Part shown: positions 11,001 through 22,959 of the stretch, piece by piece
Numbering within the stretch: the stretch's first letter is position 1
Layout of the letters: every line of letters begins with the position of its first letter
Assembly (NCBI GenBank): GCA_950097015.1
Contig: CATNEN010000024.1
Location: forward strand, 5,656,001-5,720,000
DNA length: 64,000 nt
Direction: 5' to 3'
Source: Macrostomum hystrix
Taxonomy: Eukaryota; Platyhelminthes; Macrostomidae
Program-made: the position numbers and the translations under genes
Notes under the pieces: generated by a model
What the model saw: the letters and a program-made list of their open reading frames with translations, nothing else
Told to the model about the DNA's origin: nothing
Databases searched by the model: none

Positions 11001-12105
11001 AAATGATGGATAACATATTAACAGGGAACATGGGAGAAAAGTGGATGAAGAAACAGACGGCATCGACGAATGTCTCCCGGAGAGGTCGGGTTTGCTTCGG
11101 TCACTCGAACTAGACTTCACTTTCTGCCTGTTGCAAGAAGTTTTTCTTCCCTTGGATCTTCTGTGAGGATTGAAATGCCCTTCGGCAAGAATGCTCGCAG
11201 TAAATTAGTCAGAGGGAGGAAGAGATTGGAGGGCCTTGGGCAGCGGCAGGTGACACACTGGTAGCACAGCTGTCCTTGACGACACGACAACTCGACGCCA
11301 GCTGCTCCTGGATTGGGCTGGCGGCGGAAACCCGCTGCGGCTTCTTCTGCCAGTTAGTCGCTGTCCTGTTACCCGCGGCAAAACAAAAGCCAATTTCGCC
11401 TTCCCTTCTGATCCGGGCCTCCATGGGGCCTTACTTCACCATGACGACAAGCTGGGATTCGGCTGGAGATTGACGGTCACATTGCGGAGGAGGGGGCGGC
11501 TGCTGGGCGAATGACTGGTTATCGAACAAACTCGTGGTAACATAGGAACATACTGGGGGGGGCGAGTGAAAATGCGCATTTCACTGACTCATGGCCGGAG
11601 CCTCCGCTTCATCTTGCCAGCAAATTATTCCCATCTCACTAGTCCCCATCACACTTATCCCTATCTCACCCACATCCATTTCACTTATCAACATCTCAGC
11701 CAACGAGGTTAAGTAAGTAAAAAAAGCTCAATAGCAGCATGAAAATATTCTAAGTGAGCCAATTATCTTTTTCTGACTGTCGTCTGATATTTTCCTTCCC
11801 ATTTTCGAATTCCCAAAAATTTATTGCTCCCCTCCTCGCTCATGTTTTAAGTGGGGATCGCTTCTGACGGGCAGAGTTTCCCAGGTGGACCAGAAGTTAG
11901 ACTGATCCCATGCAGTTTTTGAACTGCTGTCCAAAATTCGCTTCAGCTCCCTCTGGCTCCGAAGTTCTTTCTGGGAAAGGCAAATTCTCGGGAGTACTGT
12001 GGCGGCTGGGGTGGGTGCTGGGGTTCTGGCCGCCCTTCCTGGCTGCAGAAATCATTACGAACTGTAAGTCGAGAGTGCAGTCAAAGAACTGGATAGAATG
12101 AACAG

Positions 12106-12140
<35 letters not shown>

Positions 12141-12430
12141 ACTGCTAGAACTGTGGGATCCTACGCTAGCCTATCCTGCGTGACTGGGTGGCAGTAAAGG
12201 AAGAACCCTAAAAGAGACCGTTCGAGTATTATTTTAACAAAGATTTCGTCACAGAATATAAAAACTAGAGGCATATTCACAAAGCATCTAATTGTGTGCT
12301 CTTCAGCCGAACGTTGCAATTTTGCAGACAAAAAAATTACATCAGTTTGGGCTACGCACGTGAGTAAATTGTGGACTCGACATGCACTAGACTACCAGTG
12401 GAACAATGCTCCGAGGATTCGGGACTAGGG
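11001..12430. other. Intergenic sequence upstream of EF-hand gene
   Basis: Unique sequence with no confident exon. A (CTG)n tract sits at about 12109-12140. Non-coding 5' exons of the EF-hand gene could lie here, but none can be proven. Confidence 0.3.
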
Positions 12431-12439
12431 AAAATGTTC

Positions 12440-13260
12440 TGTTAGGGATTAGGGAAGATTAGGGAGGATTAGGGAATGGTTCTCTGAGGATTGAGGATTA
12501 GGGAATGGTTCTCTGAGGATTGAGGATTAGGGAATGGTTCTCTGAGGATTGAGGATTAGGGAATGGTTCTCTGAGGATTGAGGATTAGGGAATGGTTCTC
12601 TGAGGATCGAGGATTAGGGAATGGTTCTCTGAGGATTGAGGATTAGGGAATGGTTCTCTGAGGATTGAGGATTAGGGAATGGTTCTCTGAGGATTGAGGA
12701 TTAGGGAATGGTTCTCTGAGGATCGAGGATTAGGGAATGGTTCTCTGAGGATTGAGGATTAGGGAATGGTTCTCTGATGATTAAGGATTAGGGAATGGTT
12801 CTCTGATGATATAGGATTAGGGAATGGTTCTCTGATGATATATGATTAGGGAATGGTTCTCTGAGGATTGAGGATTAGGGAATGGTTCTCTGATGATATA
12901 GGATTAGGGAATGGTTCTCTGATGATATATGATTAGGGAATGGTTCTCTGAGGATTGAGGATTAGGGAATGGTTCTCTGATGATATAGGATTAGGGAATG
13001 GTTCTCTGATGATATATGATTAGGGAATGGTTCTCTGAGGATTGAGGATTAGGGAATGGTTCTCTGAGGATCGAGGATTAGGGAATGGTTCTCTGAGGAT
13101 TGAGGATTAGGGAATGGTTCTCTGATGATAGAGGATTAGGGAATGGTTCTCTGATGATATATGATTAGGGAATGGTTCTCTAAGGATTGAGGATTAGGGA
13201 ATGGTTCTCTGATGATAGAGGATTAGGGAATGGTTCTCTAAGGATTGAGGATAAGGAGAT
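12440..13260. repeat. Minisatellite, about 29 bp unit
   Basis: About 27 copies with core GGATTAGGGAATGGTTCTCT. Variants (TGAGGATTG, TGATGATATAGG, TGATGATATATG) recur in ordered groups, suggesting local block duplication. Confidence 0.93.
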
Positions 13261-13861
13261 AATGCTCTAAGATATGAGGATAAGGGGATAATACTTTAAT
13301 ATATGAGGATAAGGGGATGATGCTCCTAGGATTGGGGAATTAATGCTCTTCTGAGATGTTCTGAGATTTCGGGATTAAGCGATGAGGATTGGTGGATCAG
13401 GCCAAGGAATAGGAGTGATTTACGAATGAGGCTCCAGGAACGAATATTTACTTTGAAACGGATGGCAGGTGGTCTCATTTAAATGCTGCTCCAGCTTTAG
13501 TTGACGCATGCATGAAAAACAGATAAGCAGAACAATCTGGGCACAAACAGTTTGGGATGTGACGGGATGAGCGGAAGAAGAAGCAGAAAAAAACAGGAGC
13601 AGGGACATTGCGAATAGTAACTCGGGCGGAAAACGATCTGTCATTCTCTCTTGACCCAAGTCTTGAAGCGAGGCTAGCAGAGAGCGCGTAAACACTCTGT
13701 GCGTGCCATGCATTCAAGCCTGCTTTCTGGAGCTGAAGAAAAAATGTCACCAGGAAATCGCTTTCTCTGAAATCAGCAGAAGCAACTGGGTCTATTTTAG
13801 TTCCAAAAAAAATCAATTTGGTGCGAATTTGATTTTTCAGCCGATGAGCCAGTGATAATTT
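13261..13861. other. Unique intergenic sequence
   Basis: Degenerate tail of the preceding array, then unique sequence with no recognisable gene. Confidence 0.3.
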
Positions 13862-14640
13862 CGATGAAGTGACACAGACCTGGATGGAGTGACACAGACT
13901 ATGATGGAGTGACACAGACTTTGATAGAGTGACACAGACCTGGATGGAGTGACACAGACTTGGATGGAGTGACACAGACTTTGATAGAGTGACACAGACC
14001 TGGATGGAGTGACACAGACTTGGATGGAGTGACACAGACTATGATGGAGTGACACAGACTTGGATGGAGTGACACAGACCTGGATGGAGTGACACAGACT
14101 TGGATGGAGTGACACAGACCTGGATGGAGTGACACAGACTTTGATGGAGTGACACAGACCTGGATGGAGTGACACAGACTATGATGGAGTGACACAGACT
14201 TGGATGGAGTGACACAGACTTGGATGGAGTGACACAGACCTGGATGGAGTGAAACAGACTTAGATGGAGTGACACAGACTTTGATGGAGTGACACAGACC
14301 TGGATGGAGTGACACAGACTATGATGGAGTGACACAGACTATGATGGAGTGACACAGACCTGGATGGAGTGACACAGACTATGATGGAGTGACACAGACT
14401 TGGATGGAGTGACACAGACTTTGATAGAGTGACACAGACCTGGATGGAGTGACACAGACTATGATGGAGTGACACAGACTATGATGGAGTGACACGGACT
14501 TTGATGGAGTGACACAGACTTTGATGGAGTGACACAGACTTTGATGGAGTGACACAGACTTGGATGGAGTGATACAGGCTTGGGTGGAGTGAAACAGGCT
14601 TGGGTGGAGTGACAAAAGCTTGGGTGGAATGACACAGGCT
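13862..14640. repeat. Minisatellite, 20 bp unit (locus 2 of 2)
   Basis: About 39 copies of the unit seen at 9100-9405 (GATGGAGTGACACAGACTAT and variants). Confidence 0.95.
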
Positions 14641-15172
14641 GGTAGGGGTAGCGTTCAAATGTTATACAGGTGCGGACCACCAGATGACAAGTGTCCAGGT
14701 CGAAAGTTCCGAGTCTAAAAGTCTAGTGGGGCAGCAGAGTAAAAGGGTGTGGGATGCTGCCTTCTGTCAATCAGCTATAGGCGGATCCTGCCAGGTGAAT
14801 GTTGTGATGCCTATCAGCTGCTGATAAGATTCTACGTGAAGTTGGCCGTTAAAAAAGGTGAAATCTACTGCGCAAAAGCTGAAAATTTCCGTCGTTCGTT
14901 ACGCACAGTTTTTATTGTTAACGCACGATTTCTATCGAACATTGCAATGTCTTTTTGTGGGTGGGTCTAGTGCACCGCTGTTCATTAAAAAATTCAACTT
15001 AAAAATCAATCGATCTCCCGCAGATTAACGCCGATTGTCGCAGCGCGAGATTCTGATAAAATCAGAAATGTGTCTCACTGCGCACTTCTGTTGATTTCAG
15101 CGTCTCTGTGTTTTCTCAGTACCGTTAATACTAAAATTACACATTACTGAATATATTAGTAGCATTGGGCTG
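14641..15172. other. EF-hand gene 5' flank
   Basis: A possible 3' splice acceptor (TTGATTTCAG, ending at 15098) precedes the putative first coding exon, so a 5' untranslated exon further upstream is possible. No TATA box is evident. Confidence 0.3.
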
Positions 15173-15265
15173 ATGCCGGCGCCAGCGCAGACAAATTTGA
15201 AAAAGTCCTCCACCGGCGGTGGAAGCGGACATTCAGCATCTCCAGCCATGGCTAAAAATAGAAAT

Positions 15266-15296
<31 letters not shown>

Positions 15297-15361
15297 TGCA
15301 GCCAAGGCAAAGTTCAGTAGCAGCTTCTTCGGCATCGTGCCAGTCTGCTGCATCGGCGGTT
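15173..15361 (+). CDS. Putative first coding exon, poly-Gln, EF-hand gene
   Basis: An ATG-initiated 63-codon segment ends at a GTAAGA donor in phase 0. It contains ten consecutive CAG (Gln) codons and is otherwise Ser/Ala/Gly-rich, so probably disordered. Assignment to the downstream gene rests on phase only. Confidence 0.45.
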
Positions 15362-18300
15362 GTAAGAAACTTAACATTTAGATACATTGTACTTTCTTAC
15401 TTAATCTATTTTAAAGTACACTTACTTAGGTAATTTATTGCTATTTTTAGCAACAAGCAACAGCAAAACAATCACGTGATGCTTCCCTGTACGTGATTGG
15501 CTGTTGTAGCTCATTCAGTATATTGATTCTATTTTTAGCTCACAAGGTCAACTTTCACGTGATACTTACGTGACACTCGGACTCCCTGTAACTAAACCCT
15601 TAGTTAAACAGTAGAACTACCAAGGGGTGGAAATTCCCCCCTGACAATTTTCTTTGATGCACCCGAACGGAGCATTGCAAGCACACGGAACTCAAGAACA
15701 GGGGCCAACTTTTTGCTGCGCATCTTCTGAAACAAGAATGAAGTCGCCAGCTCTTCAGACAGTCGAGATATTCAGTGGTTCTGGCCAAAGGTTGAATTTT
15801 TCCCTTAAGCGCTAGTGTATTTCATACACCCCTATACGAGACGTAAAAATTTATCAGCATGTCACCCGAATGTGCCTTCATCATCTCCGTCTTCGTTGGT
15901 CACCTACCTCTATCTAGATAGACTGCTGGACCTTCAAAGGCTACAGAAGGTTGAAATTGGTCTCTATGGACACCCTGACGCGAATTTCTCAATTTTTAAT
16001 GCTCAAGCCTAAATATTAGGCGCAGCTCAACCACAGTACACCATCGCCTAGTCTGTCAACCAATCAGTCACCAGCCAACGCTGCTAGCATATAAGATGGG
16101 CGGCAAAATGGCTTGGTAGTCCTACTGTTAATAGGATAATTAGCAAGCAGCAAGGTTATATCGTATTTCCAAACACGCATTTATCGACCGGTCTGTGAAA
16201 GTCCAACTCATTATCGGATTTCAATTGACCAAAAATAAATATTAATTGGACCTTGTAAGAACTGCTTTGTCATAGAAAATGATTTTTGTGCAGCACATGA
16301 ATAAGAGAGACGGATAACAGCGAATAATGATAGACAGTGCATTCCAAAGTGTTATGTGCAGTCGTATCGCTTCGTTCCACATTTCGCATTCTTCTCTCTA
16401 TTATCTGCACAGCACTTTGTATAATGTAACAAAACTGTTTCGGGTTATGTTCGAATATTTTTTGGCGATCCACTTGTGTTTTTTTTACTTTTGGCCTCTC
16501 ATTCTGCGCTTCTACCTGGCCGCCGTGCATTACTCGGAAACTATGGATGCACGAAACTCGCCAGCCAGACCCTGGGTGCTCGCAACTGAAGATAAAATGC
16601 GAAATAGGCAGGCAAATATCCCTCACTGGCGGTACAATGTCTGAAGAGTGCAAGTTGGATAGCTAGACTTACCTATCCCCTTGCCTCTTATTTATGTATA
16701 TTTTATCTCAGTTTTCTGTTTGTATCAGTTTGTCCCCTGTCCCTCCTGTTTGTCTTATTGGGCCTTCTGGTCATCTCATTATCCCTCCTGTTTATGTCAT
16801 TGTGCCTTCTGTTTATCCCATTGTGCCTTCTGTTTATCCCATTGTCCATCCTGTTTATCCCATTGTCCATCCTGTTTATCGCATCATCCACCCTGTTTAT
16901 GCCATTGTCCGTCCTGTTTATCCCATTGTACATCCTGTTTATCCCATTATCCATCCTGTTTATCCCATCATCCATCCTGTTTATCCCATCATCCATCCTG
17001 TTTATCCCATTGTCCCTCCTGTTTATCCCATTGTCCCTCCTGTTTATCCCATTGTCCCTCCTGTTTATCCCATTGTCCATCCTGTTTATCCCATTGTCCA
17101 TCCTGTTTATCCCATTGTCCATCCTGTTTATCCCATTGTCCCTCCTGTTTATCCCATTGTCCCTCCTGTTTATCCCATTGTCCATCCTTTTTATCCGATT
17201 GTCTGTCCTGTTTATCCCATTGTCCATCCTGTTTATCCCATTGTCCCTCCTGTTTATCCCATTGTCCCTCCTGTTTATCCCATTGTCCATCCTTTTTATC
17301 CGATTGTCTGTCCTGTTTATCCCATTGTCCATCCTGTTTATCCCATTGTCCATCCTGTTTATCCCATTGTCCATCCTTTTTATCCGATTGTCCCTTATGT
17401 TTATCCTATTGTGCCTTGTGTTTATCTCATTATCCTTCTGTTGATCCCGTTGTTTCTTCTGTTTTTCCTTTTTCCCAAAATATTCATCCCTTGTTCCCAC
17501 CTGTCTATTTATATCCGCATGTCTGGCATAGTGACGCAGTTTCACCTTCCCCTATGCACACCTGCAGAACGGAGGAGACGGCTGCTTCTCAGCTCGGCAG
17601 CTGAAGAGTAAGCATTTGAGATTTCTCTACTCTTGTTTTACTTCTATTTCTCTCCCTCTGTCTGTGCAGCCCAGGCGAATCACCAATGACTTGGATTAGC
17701 AAATGAGGGCCTGCTAACCTGTGCTAAACCATGTCCTCTCTATGAGGAGAATCGCAAACTGGGAAAATGGGAAGGAGACAGAGATGGGTGGGTAGAGTGC
17801 GGTCAGAGGCTCATTTGAGAATTGCTCAGCAAATGAACGAGCCTTTTTTTCATGGGAAAATTAGTTTAAGTTCCCGATTTTTTCACAAAAATCTAACTAG
17901 TTAACTCCTTGAAGACTCAATCTTAAAGAAGAATATGACAGAGAAATTGCCGGCTGCTACAGAAAGCACGAGCGAGAACTCCGAGCTATGAGTGCCAGTC
18001 AGAAGAGAGGAAACCGAATGGAGGGCGCCCCCACTGACAGCGGTGAGATGAGAACCTTCGGGCAAGAATCCTCGATTTTCCTGAGGTACAGGCAATATAG
18101 AAACCAACCTGCTCATCTAGAAACCAACCAGCTTATCTAGTAACCAACCAGCTTATCTAGAAACCAACCAGCTTATCTAGTAACCAACCAGCTTATCTAG
18201 AAACCAACTAGCTTATCTAGAAACCAACCAGCTTATCTAGAAGCCAACCAGCTTATCTAGTAACCAACCAGATTATCTAGTAACCAACCAGCTTATCTAG

Positions 18301-21300
18301 TAACCAACCAGATTATCTAGTAACCAACCAGCTTATCTAGTAACCAACCAGCTTATCTAGAAACCAACTAGCTTATCTAGAAACCAACCAGCTTATCTAG
18401 AAGCCAACCAGCTTATCTAGTAACCAACCAGATTATCTAGTAACCAACCAGCTTATCTAGTAACCAACCAGCTTATCTAGAAACCAACCAGCTTATCTAG
18501 AAACCAACCAGCTTATCTAGTAACCAACCAGCTTATCTAGAAACCAACTAGCTTATCTAGAAACCAACCAGCTTATCTAGAAGCCAACCAGCTTATCTAG
18601 TAACCAACCAGCTTATATAGAAACCAACCAGCTTATCTAGAAACCAACCAGCTTATCTAGAAACCAACCAGCTTATCTAGAAGCCAACCAGCTTATATAG
18701 AAACCAACCAGCTTATCTAGAAACCAACCAGCTTATCTAGAAGCCAACCAGCTTATCTAGAAGCCAACCAGCTTATCTAGAAGCCAACCAGCTTATCTAG
18801 AAGCCAACCAGCTTATCTAGAAGCCAACCAGCTTATCTAGAAGCCAACCAGCTTATCTAGAAGCCAACCAGCTTATCTAGAAACCAACCAGCTTATCTAG
18901 TAAGCAACCAGCTCATCTAGTAACCAACCAGCTTATCTAGTAACCAACCAGCTTATCTAGAAGCCAACCAGCTTATCTAGAAACCAACCAGCCTATCTAG
19001 AAGCCAACCAGTTTATCTAGAAGCCAACCAGCTTATCTAGAAACCAACCAGCTTATCTAGAAGCCAACCAGCTCATCTAGAAGCCAATCAGCTCATCTAG
19101 AAGCCAACCAGCTTATCTAGAAGCGAACCAGCTCATCTAGAAGCCAACCAGCTCATCTAGAAGCCAACCAGCTTATCTAGAAGCCAACCAGCTTATCTAG
19201 TAACAAACCAGCTTATCTAGAAGCCAACCAGCTTATCTAGAAGCCAACCAGCTCATCTAGAAGCCAACCAGCTTATCTAGTAACCAACCAGCTTATCTAG
19301 AAGCCAATCAGAACCCCACGAATGCCCCCCGACCCGCAGAGCTGAAGGACGCGTTTGATTTCTTCGACATCGACAACGACGGCCGAATCTGCTGCGCGGA
19401 GCTTCAGAAGGTGCTGCGTTTCTTGGGAACCAAGGTCAACGAGGAGGAGGTCAAAGCGATGATCGCCGATGTAGACACCAATCGTGAGTCTGCCTCTCCA
19501 AAATTTCCCACCTCCTCAGAATCCCCACCTCCTCAGAATCCCCACCTCCTCAGAATCCCCACCTCCTCAGAATCCCCACCTCCTCAGAATCCCCACCTAC
19601 TCAGAATCCCCACCTCCTCAGAATCCCCACCTCCTCAGAATCCCCACCTCCTCAGAATCCCCACCTCCTCAGAATCCCCACCTCCTCAGAATCCCCACCT
19701 CCTCAGAATCCCCACCTCCTCAGAATCCCCACCTACTCAGAATCCCCACCTCCTCAGAATCCCCACCTACTCAGAATCCCCACCTCCTCAGAATCCCCAC
19801 CTCCTCAGAATCCTCCTGCTCCTCAGAATCCCCCACCACCCCAAAATCTCCCACCACCCAAGAATCCCCCACCACACCAGAATTCTCCCACTTTAAACAA
19901 ATTCCTTGACCTCCTCAGAATCCCCCACCTCCTCAGATTCCCCCAACTTTCTTGGAAAAAAAGTCTGCTGAGTCACAAAAATTTCCAGGAAACGGCACGG
20001 TGGAATTCAACGAATTCCTGCGCATGATGCGCGCCTACCACCATCGACACTGCGGGGGCCACTCCGAGGACGCTGAAATGTGGGAGGCCTTCAAGGTCAG
20101 CTGCAATGGGAAATTTTACCTCGCTTTAGCACATGTTTTTGTAGTGAATAGCCATCTGTTTGACGATTGAAATATTGGGATAATAATATTTTAGAATACA
20201 CTTTTCAAGTCTGCAAGTAGTTGGGGCCGCATGCTAGACAAAGAAATAACCTGTTAGACAAAGTAATAACCTGTTAGACAGGGAAATATCCTGTTAGACA
20301 GGGAAATATCCTGTTAGACAGGGAAATATCCTGTTAGACAGATAAATAAACTGTTAGACAGTGGACGAACTTGTTAGAAAGGGAAATAAAATGTTAATAC
20401 AGATCGTATTATCGAAAAATAATAGCCGTAGTGCTACTGGCAGTAGTAGCACTACAGACATTTTGCCGCTATTTTCATGCTCTTCACCTACTTCTCTTCT
20501 TCTCTCAACTAAAGGCTTTCGATCACAATGGCGACAACTACATAGATTTCACTGAGATAAAAAAGACTATGCAATTTCTTGGCGAAGAGGTGACAGACGC
20601 CGATGTGAAATCCATGATCAAAGAGGCCGACGTGGATAAAGACGGCCGAATCAATTTTGAAGGTAAGAAAATTTATATTATCAATGATACCTATCAAAAG
20701 TATAAGTATTTTTGATACAATAAACCAAAAATGATACCTATATTTGTGGTTTTTTCTACCAGACACACCGACGAGAATCGTTGAATATCTCGACGATGCC
20801 GATGTTTTATGATTCAGGAAGATGTTTTATCGGATAGAGAGGAAAATTTTAGCTTGTGTTCAGGATTTTCATGGCGGTTGGTTGAACATTTTGGGAGATA
20901 AAGAAAGAAGAACTATGTGTGGTATTTGAAATACCCAAATCGTCACTTGACTGTTGACGCTCTCAAACTCACACCGATAAAGAAAAATAAAAGAGAGTGA
21001 CAGGTGAGATAGAGGAACATCAAAGAGAGGGACAGGTGAGATAGAGGAAGATCAAAGAGAGGGACAGGTGAGATAGAGGAAGATCAAAGAGAGGGACAGG
21101 TGAGATAGAGGAAGATCAAAGAGAGGGACAGGTGAGATAGAGGAAGATCAAAGAGAGTGACAGGTGAGATAGAGGAAGATCAAAGAGAGGGACAGGTGAG
21201 ATAGAGGAAGATCAAAGAGAGGGACAGGTGAGATAGAGGAAGATCAAAGAGAGTGACAGGTGAGATAGAGGAAGATCAAAGAGAGGGACAGGTGAGATAG

Positions 21301-22139
21301 AGGAAGATCAAAGAGAGGGACAGGTGAGATAGAGGAAGATCAAAGAGAGGGACAGGTGAGATAGAGGAAGATCAAAGAGAGGGACAGGTGAGATAGAGGA
21401 AGATCAAAGAGAGGGACAGGTGAGATAGAGGAAGATCAAAGAGAGTGACAGGTGAGAAAGAGGAAGATCAAAGAGAGGGACAGGTGAGATAGAGGAAGAT
21501 CAAAGAGAGTGACAGGTGAGAAAGAGGAAGATCAAAGAGAGTGACAGGTGAGATAGAGGAAGATCAAAGAGAGTGACAGGTGAGATAGAGGAAGATCAAA
21601 GAGAGTGACAGGTGAGATAGAGGAAGATCAAAGAGAGTGACAGGTGAGATAGAGGAAGATCAAAGAAAGTGACAGGTGAGATAGAGGAAGATCAAAGAGA
21701 GGGACAGGTGAGATAGAGGAAGATCAAAGAGAGGGACAGGTGAGATAGAGGAAGATCAAAGAGAGGGACAGGTGAGATAGAGGAAGATCAAAGAGAGTGA
21801 CAGGTGAGAAAGAGGAAGATCAAAGAGAGTGACAGGTGAGATAGAGGAAGATCAAAGAGAGTGACAGGTGAGAAAGAGGAAGATCAAAGAGAGTGACAGG
21901 TGAGATAGAGGAAGATCAAAGAGAGTGACAGGTGAGATAGAGGAAGATCAAAGAGAGTGACAGGTGAGATAGAGGAAGATCAAAGAGAGTGACAGGTGAG
22001 ATAGAGGAAGATCAAAGAAAGTGACAGGTGAGATACGTCATCAATTTGCGTTTTCGCTGAAAGTGAAATCTTTGACGCCGTTGCAGAATTCAAGAAGATG
22101 CTGAGCCTGCTTCATCAGAGGGCCGATCGAGCATCGTAA
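15173..22139 (+). CDS. Four-EF-hand calmodulin/troponin C-like protein, six exons
   Basis: Exons 15173-15361, 17568-17607, 19340-19483, 19989-20095, 20515-20662 and 22087-22139 join in phase to 226 aa. The four EF-hand loops are at residues 86-97 (DIDNDGRICCAE), 122-133 (DTNRNGTVEFNE), 163-174 (DHNGDNYIDFTE) and 199-210 (DVDKDGRINFEE). All have acidic or Asn ligands at positions 1, 3 and 5 and Glu at 12. Loop 3 has Asn instead of Gly at position 6. This is a probable cytosolic Ca2+ sensor of the calmodulin/troponin C superfamily. Between EF2 and EF3 there is an unusual His-rich linker (AYHHRHCGGHSED). The last four exons are secure. The first two (a 63-codon Ser/Gln-rich exon and a 40 nt micro-exon) are inferred from compatible phases and splice sites. 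Confidence 0.85.
15268..15297. repeat. (CAG)n tract
   Basis: About ten CAG triplets encode the poly-Gln run of the putative first exon. Confidence 0.9.
15362..16740. other. EF-hand gene intron 1, unique part
   Basis: Unique sequence. It includes a CCAATCA box at 16060-16066 followed 24 bp later by ATATAAG (16089-16095), a core-promoter-like arrangement that could be an internal promoter. No coding exon is recognised. Confidence 0.35.
16745..17445. repeat. Minisatellite, 21 bp unit
   Basis: About 31 copies of TCCCATTGTCCATCCTGTTT plus A, pyrimidine-rich on the + strand, in putative intron 1 of the EF-hand gene. Open frames in three registers are artefacts. Confidence 0.95.
17568..17607 (+). 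CDS. Putative 40 nt micro-exon, EF-hand gene
   Basis: The segment is bounded by CACACCTGCAG and a GTAAGC donor, enters in phase 0 and leaves in phase 1, as its neighbours require. It encodes NGGDGCFSARQLK. The join gives SARQLKKLKDAFDFFD, which resembles the calmodulin helix preceding EF1. Confidence 0.5.
17608..18085. other. EF-hand gene intron 2, unique part
   Basis: Nothing recognisable apart from the edge of the following array. Confidence 0.3.
18086..19312. repeat. Minisatellite, 20 bp unit, in EF-hand intron 2
   Basis: About 61 copies of AAACCAACCAGCTTATCTAG with TAAC, AAGC and CTCATC variants. The array runs to within about 27 bp of the next exon's acceptor. Confidence 0.97.
19510..19950. 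repeat. Minisatellite, 17 bp acceptor-like unit, in EF-hand intron 3
   Basis: About 20 copies of TCCTCAGAATCCCCACC, degenerating toward the 3' end. Each copy contains CCTCCTCAG, which matches a 3' splice site, only a few tens of bases before the true acceptor (19988). Confidence 0.93.
20240..20395. repeat. Short 20 bp tandem repeat in EF-hand intron 4
   Basis: About eight copies of a CTGTTAGACA-containing 20 bp unit with variable second half. Confidence 0.85.
20995..22035. repeat. Minisatellite, 32 bp unit, in EF-hand intron 5 (locus 1 of 2)
   Basis: About 32 copies with core GACAGGTGAGATAGAGGAAG plus ATCAAAGAGAGG. Each copy carries CAGGTGAGA, a consensus 5' splice site on the sense strand. 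A related array lies at 30440-31035. Confidence 0.95.
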
Positions 22140-22262
22140 ATGATGCAGAAGATCTGCTTGAGAAATGGCTCGAGATTTACAAAAAACGATCCTTTATCTT
22201 GATATTAATTCGTATTATTTCCAAGTGGTATTTTCTAGTCTAAAAAATTTCAACACTCGCAA

Positions 22263-22268
22263 AATAAA
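22263..22268 (+). terminator. Poly(A) signal AATAAA, EF-hand gene
   Basis: Canonical AATAAA in an A/T-rich context, 124 nt downstream of the EF-hand stop codon. Confidence 0.7.
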
Positions 22269-22955
22269 TAAATATTAAGTTTTTAAGTGCAAGCTAAAAT
22301 AGGCGGACATTCTCGTTGCTCGACATCTGCAGCTAAATGCTTACGAGCAAAAGCCGAAGAAAAAACTTTCAGTGTCATATCCACAAAACACTACTCATAG
22401 AATTAGGCTAGGAATATATAGTTCCGAAAAGCATTCAGGCAAAAAAAAAATTCTGCGCTCCAACGCACACACAATTGTACACATATTCCTATTTTTTGTT
22501 TTTAAATCTTTGCGTTCTTTGTTAATATGTTTTAGTCAATTGTGATGCAATCTTGTTCACTTCTGATGATTTTCTATGCGATTGTATGCTTGCAATAATG
22601 ATTTAAACTTTTAATAAGAACCTTTAAACCTGTTAATAACAGTTGAGATTCTCTTGCATGCAAAGGTCATTTTATGCACAATTTACTGCCCCTATAACGC
22701 TAGCACAAATACAAGTTTGTTGTTATTACAACATTTTACTCATGAATAAATAATTTCAGTGTTGATTATTGACTGTTGCGTTTGCCTGATTTGGCGAGAC
22801 AGTGGCTTGTGTATTAATACACGGCTATTGGTAAGCTTCAAAACTAAATACTTTGATTGGTTCCCGATTCCTGACCAATCAGAAGCTTTTATGCGGAATG
22901 GAATATGAAGGAAAATGGGGAGAATCGTGAGAAGGAAGTCAGCGACGATTTGAAC
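22269..22955. other. Unique intergenic sequence with inverted CCAAT pair
   Basis: AT-rich intergenic sequence. It contains a perfect inverted repeat TGATTGGT (22854-22861) / ACCAATCA (22874-22881) that may be an isolated promoter element. No gene was found. Confidence 0.4.
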
Positions 22956-22959
22956 GGGG

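Noticed and set aside
18086-19312. Possible CRISPR array (regular 20 bp repeat)
   Set aside because: Units are contiguous with no unique spacers, and the sequence is eukaryotic intron. The same applies to all arrays here.
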